Assembly (NCBI GenBank): GCA_937925755.1 | Contig: CALAMX010000110.1 | Span: 1 to 11,854 of the forward strand | Source of the DNA: an uncultured Burkholderiales bacterium | GTDB lineage: Bacteria > Pseudomonadota > Gammaproteobacteria > Burkholderiales > Thiobacillaceae | Direction: 5' to 3' | DNA: 11,854 nt | Part shown: positions 7,230 through 11,854 of the stretch, piece after piece | Numbering within the stretch: the first letter of the stretch is position 1 | Layout of the letters: every line of letters starts with the position of its first letter | The notes under the pieces: generated by a model | What the model saw: only the letters and a program-made list of their open reading frames with translations | Told to the model about the DNA's origin: nothing | Database searches by the model: none | Made by a program: the position numbers and the translations under genes

Positions 7230-7378
7230 CGGGTGCCTCGCGCGGGCATCAGGGTCTCTACGGCTCGGCGCCCCACGCGGCCGGTCGCGCCAACCGCCTT
7301 GCGGCGGTAGACACTGCTGAGTGCGCGGCTCGCCCCGCCTTCACCGAGGCTATGGATGTGACGCACTTCGTGTTTCAT
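7226..7378 (-). CDS. Possible small ORF (50 aa) between murG and murC, starting with a diverged copy of the murC N-terminus
   Basis: ATG 7378 overlaps the murG stop as ATGA. It is preceded by AAGGAG (7392-7387) at 8 nt spacing. The frame runs 50 codons to TGA 7228-7226, which overlaps the murC start as ATGA. The product begins MKHEVRHIHSLGEGG, matching 10 of the first 15 residues of MurC (MKHKVRHIHFVGIGG). The remainder is unrelated to MurC, basic and rich in A, R, G and V, with no membrane segment. About three quarters of codons end in G or C, compatible with coding but also with the local base composition. I do not recognise the product. It could be a translated leader that couples murG to murC, a remnant of a duplication or insertion at the old murC start, or a real small protein. 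Confidence 0.45.
   Translation of the reverse strand: MKHEVRHIHSLGEGGASRALSSVYRRKAVGATGRVGRRAVETLMPARGTR
7293..7308 (-). other. Hairpin with GCAA tetraloop in the murG-murC spacer
   Basis: On the transcript strand ACCGCC and GGCGGT pair perfectly over 6 bp around a GCAA loop, a stable GNRA tetraloop. A second possible stem (GGCGC with GCGCC) follows. No T-run comes after, so it is not a terminator; it lies about 64 nt upstream of the murC ATG. Confidence 0.45.
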
Positions 7379-8472
7379 CCCGCCAACTCCTTCACCACGG
7401 CCGCGACCCGTTCGGTCGCGTCCGGCTTGGCCAGGCGACGCGCGCGCATGGCGCGTTCCAGCAATTCGCTGCGGCTACGCGCGGCGAGCCAGTCGGCCAG
7501 CACCTGCGGCGTGAGCTCACGCTGCTGCATGAGCCAGGCGGCATCGGCGTCGGCCAGGAAGCGGGCGTTTTCCGTTTGGTGATCGTCCACCGCGTAGGGA
7601 TAGGGCACGAATAAGGCGGCCACGCCGGCGGCGGCGATCTCCGCCACGGTCGACGCCCCCGCCCGGCAGATGACGAGGTCGGCCCAGGCATAGGCCTCGG
7701 CCATGTCGGCGATGAACTCCAGACATTCGGCCGCGACCCCGGCGGCGGCATATTCCGCCTGCAGGGCGGCTAGCTTGTCGCGGCCGCCCTGGTGGCGCAC
7801 CTGGGGGCGCGCGTCGGGCGGCAGGAAGGCCAGTGCGCGCGGGACCCGTTCGTTCAGGGCCTGAGCGCCCAGGCTGCCGCCCAGCACGAGCAGGTGCAGG
7901 GGGCCGCGGCGTTCGCCATAGCGCAGTGCCGGTGCTGGCAGGGCGGCGATCTCCGGCCGCACGGGGTTGCCGACCCAGACGGCATTCACCTTGCCGCAAG
8001 GGATGGGGCGGTCCTTGTCATGCGTGAAGGCGGCGGGTAGCCCCAGCAACACGCGGTCGGCTAAGCAGGCGAGCACACGGTTGGTAAGCCCGGCCACGGC
8101 GTTCTGCTCGTGGATGGCGAGGGGCCGGTTGAACAGGGCGGCCATCATTCCCCCAGGAAAGGCCACATAGCCGCCCAGGCCGAGGGCGGCGTCCGGCCGC
8201 ACCCGGAGAATCGCGCGGGCGGCCTGCCAGAAGGCGACGAGCAGCCGCAGCGGCAGCAGGACCAGGCGCAGCGGCCCCTTGCCGCGCACCCCGCCGAAGG
8301 CGAGCCATGCCACCTCGAAGCCGCGCTCGGGTGCCAGGCGTGCCTCCAGCCCGCTGCGCGTGCCGAGCCAGACGACACGCCAGCCCTCACCGCGGAGCCG
8401 CTCGGCCACTGCCAGTGCAGGAAAGACATGCCCTCCGGTGCCGCCCGCCATGATCAACACCGTGCGTTTCAC
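7375..8472 (-). CDS. murG: UDP-GlcNAc:lipid I N-acetylglucosaminyltransferase MurG
   Basis: MurG is a GT-B glycosyltransferase on the cytoplasmic face of the membrane. It transfers GlcNAc from UDP-GlcNAc to lipid I to form lipid II. The 365-residue product shows glycine loop MAGGTGGHVFPAL (8-20), GLGGYVAFPGG (98-108), HEQNAVAGLTNRV (121-133), LVLGGSLGAQ (195-204), ICRAGASTVAEI (268-279) and the sugar-binding DDHQTENA (296-303). I place the start at GTG 8472 (read VKRTVLIMAGG). It has AAGGAA 7 nt upstream and gives the usual family length. An upstream ATG at 8547 would add 25 residues encoded by spacer sequence with no family resemblance. The gene lies 142 nt after ftsW, and its stop overlaps a downstream ATG. 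Confidence 0.96.
   Translation of the reverse strand: MKRTVLIMAGGTGGHVFPALAVAERLRGEGWRVVWLGTRSGLEARLAPERGFEVAWLAFGGVRGKGPLRLVLLPLRLLVAFWQAARAILRVRPDAALGLGGYVAFPGGMMAALFNRPLAIHEQNAVAGLTNRVLACLADRVLLGLPAAFTHDKDRPIPCGKVNAVWVGNPVRPEIAALPAPALRYGERRGPLHLLVLGGSLGAQALNERVPRALAFLPPDARPQVRHQGGRDKLAALQAEYAAAGVAAECLEFIADMAEAYAWADLVICRAGASTVAEIAAAGVAALFVPYPYAVDDHQTENARFLADADAAWLMQQRELTPQVLADWLAARSRSELLERAMRARRLAKPDATERVAAVVKELAG
7387..7392 (-). promoter_or_regulatory. Ribosome binding site at the murG end, serving the small ORF start
   Basis: AAGGAG on the minus strand, 8 nt before ATG 7378, lies inside the last codons of murG. It supports real initiation at 7378. This is the position expected for a murC ribosome binding site in a cluster without the 145-nt spacer. 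Confidence 0.55.
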
Positions 8473-8479
8473 CGCCAAA

Positions 8480-8485
8480 TTCCTT
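8480..8485 (-). promoter_or_regulatory. Ribosome binding site supporting the GTG start of murG
   Basis: AAGGAA on the minus strand is 7 nt before GTG 8472. It decides between this start and the upstream ATG at 8547. Confidence 0.7.
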
Positions 8486-8496
8486 GAAAAGCCCCG

Positions 8497-8649
8497 CTGA
8501 GCATGTCTTTGGCCGCCGCTGCGCGGCTTGAACTGCGCTGTGCGCACGCGGCTTGCGCCAAAACAGGTGCCAAAGACGTGCCTGCGTATACCCGCCGTCT
8601 GTCTAAACTGAGCATCACGCCTTCTTCCCCCGCATCAGGCACCTGTTTT
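8497..8649 (-). repeat. Structured ftsW-murG spacer with two inverted repeats and flanking direct repeats
   Basis: Inverted repeat A is AAAACAGGTGCC (8560-8571) with GGCACCTGTTTT (8638-8649), a perfect 12 bp; the second arm lies in the last codons of ftsW. Inverted repeat B is CATGTCTTTGGC (8502-8513) with GCCAAAGACGTG (8569-8580), 11 of 12 matching. The inner arms overlap by 3 nt at 8569-8571. CTGAGCAT occurs at 8497-8504 and 8608-8615, bracketing most of the spacer. CGCGGCTTG is repeated at 8522-8530 and 8547-8555. The spacer has no convincing ORF. It may be a short insertion or a regulatory RNA structure ahead of murG. Confidence 0.6.
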
Positions 8650-9769
8650 CATAATCGATGCGCACCAGGATCCCTAAGGCGATGCAGTTGGCGACGATCC
8701 CGGAGCCGCCATAGCTCATGAGGGGCAGGGTCAGCCCTTTGGTGGGCAGGAGACCGAGGTTTACCCCCATGTTGATGAAGCCCTGCACCCCCAACCAAAC
8801 GCCGATTCCCTGCGCCACCAGGGCAGGGAAGTTGCGCTCCATCAGGGCCGCCTGCCAGCCGATCGAAAAGGCACGCCAAATGAGCCAGGCGAACAAGGCG
8901 ATGACGATCAACACGCCGATGAGGCCCAACTCCTCGCCGATCACCGCGAGGAGGAAGTCGTTGTGCGCCTCGGGCAGGTAGTGTAGCTTCTCGACGCTGT
9001 CGCCCAGCCCCACGCCGGTGAGTTCCCCGCGGCCGAAGGCGATCAGGGCGTGGGTGAGCTGGTAGCCTTTGCCAAGCGGGTCGTCCCAAGGGTTGAGGAA
9101 ACCCGCCAGGCGCGCCATGCGGTAGGGCGAGAGGTAGATGAGCAGCACGAAGCCGACCGCCAGCAGTAGGATGAGGCCGACGAAAAGCCGCCAGTTGAGT
9201 CCGCCCAGGAACAGGATGCCGAGGGCGATGACGACGATGACGGCGAAGGCGCCGAAGTCGGGCTCCAGCAGCAGCAGGGTGCCGACGGTGAGCATGACCG
9301 CGAACATGGGCATGAAACCCTTGCGCAGACTGTCCATCAGACCGGCCTTGCGCACGGTGTAGTCGGCGGCATAGAGGACGACGGCGAGCTTGACGAACTC
9401 CGAGGGCTGCAGGTTGCCCAGCGGGCCGAGGGGGATCCAGCGGCGCGCGCCCTTGACCTCATAGCCGATGCCGGGGATGAGCACCAGGACCAGCAGGACG
9501 ACACCTGCCACGAACAGGAGGGGGGCGAACCGCTGCCAGAGCCGTGTGGGTAGCTGCACCGCCGCATAGCCCATGGCCAGCCCCAGCACCAGGTACATGG
9601 CATGGCGGGTGAGGTATTGGCTCGGGTTGCCGCTCGCCGCCTCGGCGATGGCCACCGAGGCGGAGTAGACCATGACCAGGCCGATGCCCAGGAGGCTCAA
9701 GGCCACCCACAGCAGGCCCCAGTCATACGGGGTCAAGGCGGAGCGCTGGGCAGCGGCGTTATGGAACAT
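8615..9769 (-). CDS. ftsW: Septal peptidoglycan glycosyltransferase FtsW (SEDS family)
   Basis: FtsW polymerises lipid II into glycan strands at the septum together with the transpeptidase FtsI (PBP3). The 384-residue product is strongly hydrophobic, with about ten membrane segments after a short N-terminus (MFHNAAAQRSALTPYDWGLL). SEDS signatures are EVKGARRWIPLGPLGNLQPSEFVKL (104-128), LLLEPDFGAF (166-175), YLPEAHNDFLLAVIGEELGLIG (264-285) and the C-terminal MSYGGSGIVANC. D271 in EAHNDF corresponds by eye to the catalytic Asp (D297 in E. coli). ATG 9769 overlaps the end of murD by 11 nt and has GGGAGGGCGGG just upstream. The open frame extends 83 codons further upstream, but that part is the murD 3' end out of frame and is not a plausible N-terminus. 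Confidence 0.96.
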   Translation of the reverse strand: MFHNAAAQRSALTPYDWGLLWVALSLLGIGLVMVYSASVAIAEAASGNPSQYLTRHAMYLVLGLAMGYAAVQLPTRLWQRFAPLLFVAGVVLLVLVLIPGIGYEVKGARRWIPLGPLGNLQPSEFVKLAVVLYAADYTVRKAGLMDSLRKGFMPMFAVMLTVGTLLLLEPDFGAFAVIVVIALGILFLGGLNWRLFVGLILLLAVGFVLLIYLSPYRMARLAGFLNPWDDPLGKGYQLTHALIAFGRGELTGVGLGDSVEKLHYLPEAHNDFLLAVIGEELGLIGVLIVIALFAWLIWRAFSIGWQAALMERNFPALVAQGIGVWLGVQGFINMGVNLGLLPTKGLTLPLMSYGGSGIVANCIALGILVRIDYENRCLMRGKKA

Positions 9770-11213
9770 CCCGCCCTCCCGTGGGTGATGGATGAGGTGC
9801 CCGTGGTGTGACGGCCTCAAGGCCGCGCACTGCAGCGACGAAGACCTCGGCGCGGTGCACGTAGTTGCGGAACATGTCGAAACTCGCGCAGGCCGGGGAC
9901 AGCAGCACCGCGTCACCCGGCCGGGCCTCGCGCTGGGCCATCTGCACCGCCTCTTCCAGCGAGGTCGCGTGCAGACAGCGTGCAGCGCCAGCGATGGCCG
10001 CTTCGATGCGCGGCGCATCGCGCCCGATCAGGATTACACAGCGGGTGCGTGCCACCGCCTCGCGCAAGGGGCTGAAGTCCTGGCCCTTGCCGTCGCCACC
10101 GGCAATCAGCACCACCGGCTGGGTCAGACCATCGAGCGCCGCCACGGTGGCGCCGACGTTGGTGCCCTTGGAGTCGTCGTACCAGGTGACACCACCGATC
10201 TCGGCGATCTTTTGCACGCGGTGAGGCAGCCCCTGGAAGGTGGCCAGCCCCTCCAGCAAGGCTGGATAGGGCAGTTCGATGGCGCGACATAGCGCCAAGG
10301 CGGCCAGCGCGTTGGCGGCGTTGTGTAGTCCGGCGATGGGCAGGTGTTCGACCGGCAGGAGCGGCGTGGTGCCCTCGGCCAACCAACGCTCGTGGCCGCG
10401 CTCGGTCAGCCCCCACTCGCCCGCCTGGAAACCGGTGGTAAGGCCAAAGGTCCACAGACGCCAGCCCGGGCGCACCATCTTCATCACCAGCGGGTCGTCG
10501 CGATTGAGCACCTGGGTCCGTGTGGGCGGCGACGGCAGGGGCGTGAGGGGACCGAAGATGCGCGCCTTGGCCGCGGCATAATCGGCCATACTGGCGTAGC
10601 GGTCCATGTGGTCCTCGCTCAGGTTGAGGACCGTGGCGGCGTCGGGGGCAAGGCTCACCGTGGTTTCGAGCTGGAAGCTCGACAACTCCAGCACCCAGAC
10701 CTCCGGCCAGGTGTTGGCGTCCTCCGCCTGGGCCAGGGCGTCCAACACCGGCTGGCCGATGTTGCCGGCCACCGCCGTGTGTTTGCCTGCCGTTTTGCAC
10801 AGGTGTCCGGTCAGTGCAGTGACCGTACTTTTGCCATTGCTGCCGGTGATGGCCAGCACCTGCGGCGCATGGTCCATTTGCCTCAAAGCGCGGGCGAAGA
10901 GCTCGATGTCGCCGACCACGTCCTTGCCCGCGGCGGCGGCGCGAGCGATCTCGGGCGTGGCCACCGGCACACCAGGGCTCACCACGATCATCTCTGCCCA
11001 GTCGAAGTCGGCCGCAGCGAGCGCGCCCAGGCCGATGGCGAGCTCTGGATACTCGGCGCGCAGCCGTTCGGCGTGCGGGGCCGTGGCGCGCGTGTCCACC
11101 GCCCGCACACTCGCCCCGTGCTCGATCAGCCAGCGCACACAAGATAGCCCCGTGTCGCCCAGGCCCACGACCAGTACCTTCGATCTCGCGTAGTCCACCA
11201 TTTTGCGTCGCAT
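9759..11213 (-). CDS. murD: UDP-N-acetylmuramoyl-L-alanine--D-glutamate ligase MurD
   Basis: MurD adds D-glutamate to UDP-MurNAc-L-Ala with ATP in the cytoplasm. The 484 residues have the N-terminal UDP-binding loop VLVVGLGDTGLS (13-24), VVSPGVP (77-83), GDIELF (101-106), the P-loop ITGSNGKSTV (122-131), LNLSEDHMDRY (196-206) and likely carbamylated K216. The C-terminal domain has WYDDSKGTNVGAT (344-356) and LLSPACASFDMFRNY (437-451). I chose ATG 11213, 8 nt after the mraY stop with AAGG about 6 nt upstream. ATG 11201 (MVDYARSK) is possible but lacks a ribosome binding site. Two oddities are a Pro/Thr-rich insert LTPLPSPPTRT (223-233) and a Pro-rich tail from about 468 that overlaps the ftsW start. 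The protein is longer than the roughly 440-residue E. coli enzyme. Confidence 0.96.
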   Translation of the reverse strand: MRRKMVDYARSKVLVVGLGDTGLSCVRWLIEHGASVRAVDTRATAPHAERLRAEYPELAIGLGALAAADFDWAEMIVVSPGVPVATPEIARAAAAGKDVVGDIELFARALRQMDHAPQVLAITGSNGKSTVTALTGHLCKTAGKHTAVAGNIGQPVLDALAQAEDANTWPEVWVLELSSFQLETTVSLAPDAATVLNLSEDHMDRYASMADYAAAKARIFGPLTPLPSPPTRTQVLNRDDPLVMKMVRPGWRLWTFGLTTGFQAGEWGLTERGHERWLAEGTTPLLPVEHLPIAGLHNAANALAALALCRAIELPYPALLEGLATFQGLPHRVQKIAEIGGVTWYDDSKGTNVGATVAALDGLTQPVVLIAGGDGKGQDFSPLREAVARTRCVILIGRDAPRIEAAIAGAARCLHATSLEEAVQMAQREARPGDAVLLSPACASFDMFRNYVHRAEVFVAAVRGLEAVTPRAPHPSPTGGRDVP

Positions 11214-11221
11214 GCCTGCCT

Positions 11222-11854
11222 TCAGCGCAGCTTGAGTGTGGACAGCCCAATCAGCACCAGGACGATGCTGATGATCCAAAAGCGCACCACCACCTGGGTC
11301 TCCTTCCAGCCCTTGAGCTCGAAGTGGTGATGCAGCGGCGCCATGAGGAAGATGCGCTTGCGCCTGAGCTTGTAGGAGCCGACCTGGAGCATGACCGACA
11401 CCGTCTCCAGGACGAAGACCCCGCCCATGATGAAAAGTACGATCTCCTGCCGCACGATCACGGCCACCACGCCGAGCGCCGCACCCAGGGCGAGCGCCCC
11501 GACGTCGCCCATGAAGACCTCGGCGGGATAGGCGTTGAACCAGAGGAAGGCAAGCCCCGCCCCCACCAGCGCGGCACAGAAGATCGTCAGCTCCCCCGCG
11601 CCGGGGATGTGCGGCAATCCGAGATACTTGGCGAACACCGCGTGGCCGGCGACATAGGCGAAGATGCCCAGGGCGCCGGCGACCATGACCGTGGGCAGGA
11701 TGGCCAACCCATCCGCCCCGTCGGTGAGGTTGACGGCATTGCTGGTGCCGACGATGACGAAATAGGCGAGCAGGATGAAGCCCACCACCCCCAGCGGCAT
11801 GACGATCTGCTTGAAGAAGGGCACGATCAGCTCGGTCTGCGCCGGCAAGTGGGC
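11222..11854 (-). CDS. mraY: Phospho-N-acetylmuramoyl-pentapeptide transferase MraY (5' end outside window)
   Basis: MraY is an integral inner-membrane enzyme that transfers phospho-MurNAc-pentapeptide to undecaprenyl phosphate, giving lipid I. The frame is open to the right window edge, so only the last 210 residues are seen of about 360 usual for the family. Present motifs are VGTSNAVNLTDGADGLA, FLWFNAYPAEVFMGDVGALALG (with the catalytic Asp) and APLHHHFELKGW (the triple-His motif), followed by the last membrane helix ending LSTLKLR. Several hydrophobic membrane segments alternate with short loops. The TTG at 11848 is internal, not a start. The stop lies 8 nt before murD. The N-terminal DDxxK-type motif and the start lie outside the window. 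Confidence 0.96.
   Translation of the reverse strand, partial: AHLPAQTELIVPFFKQIVMPLGVVGFILLAYFVIVGTSNAVNLTDGADGLAILPTVMVAGALGIFAYVAGHAVFAKYLGLPHIPGAGELTIFCAALVGAGLAFLWFNAYPAEVFMGDVGALALGAALGVVAVIVRQEIVLFIMGGVFVLETVSVMLQVGSYKLRRKRIFLMAPLHHHFELKGWKETQVVVRFWIISIVLVLIGLSTLKLR

Larger units (their letters stand above)
7202..7378 (-). repeat. Diverged tandem duplication of the murC 5' end
   Basis: The 27 nt from ATG 7378 and the 27 nt from ATG 7229 differ at only 4 positions, three of them third codon bases (codons 4, 5 and 7) and one the first base of codon 4. Similarity in protein terms continues to about codon 15, then ends. The copies begin 149 bp apart, so they are in different frames. The upstream copy has the stronger ribosome binding site and the overlap with murG expected of the ancestral murC start. 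Confidence 0.7.

Noticed and set aside
8473..8547. N-terminal extension of murG to ATG 8547
   Set aside because: The added 25 residues are unlike MurG. GTG 8472 has AAGGAA upstream and starts directly at the conserved KRTVLIMAGGTGG segment.
9770..10018. N-terminal extension of ftsW to ATG 10018
   Set aside because: The extra 83 residues are the murD 3' end read in another frame. ATG 9769 has a ribosome binding site and gives the normal FtsW N-terminus.
1..11854. CRISPR array, tRNA, rRNA, insertion sequence or defence system
   Set aside because: I saw no regularly spaced repeats, tRNA-like arms, transposase or defence-type genes. All large genes belong to the division and cell wall cluster except the partial transporter.

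Overview
The window is a high-GC stretch of chromosome carrying the distal part of a division and cell wall (dcw) cluster. Gene content and protein motifs point to a Proteobacterium, most likely a betaproteobacterium. The clues are murB sitting between murC and ddl, a MurB of the short (type II-like) form, an FtsZ tail ending in LDIPAFLRKQAD, and a MurC start MKHKVRHIHFVGIGG. The class is inferred from protein flavour only; genus and species cannot be given.

The minus strand, read from right to left, encodes mraY (cut by the window end), murD, ftsW, murG, a possible 50-codon ORF, murC, murB, ddl, ftsQ, ftsA and ftsZ. Most junctions are tight: murD starts 8 nt after mraY, ftsW overlaps murD by 11 nt, murB overlaps murC as ATGA, ddl starts 9 nt after murB, ftsQ overlaps ddl by 11 nt, and ftsA starts 1 nt after ftsQ. 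This implies one long transcript with translational coupling. Three spacers stand out: ftsW-murG (142 nt), murG-murC (145 nt) and ftsA-ftsZ (85 nt). I see no convincing promoter for the cluster inside the window; the main one should lie upstream of mraY, outside it.

The products form one pathway. MurB and MurC make UDP-MurNAc-L-Ala, MurD adds D-Glu, and Ddl supplies D-Ala-D-Ala. MraY and MurG build lipid I and lipid II at the membrane. FtsW polymerises glycan at the septum, while FtsQ, FtsA and FtsZ form or anchor the divisome.

At the left edge, on the plus strand, is the C-terminal STAS domain of a SulP-type anion transporter, converging on ftsZ. The 299 bp between them hold hairpins, including a strong one just after ftsZ, and no recognisable gene. 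The lpxC gene that usually follows ftsZ in related bacteria is absent here.

Most of the window is a conventional dcw cluster, and I found no new multi-gene system. The best leads are in the spacers. The murG-murC spacer carries a diverged second copy of the murC start that opens a 50-codon ORF with stop/start overlaps at both ends. The ftsW-murG spacer carries two interlocking inverted repeats flanked by an 8-bp direct repeat.
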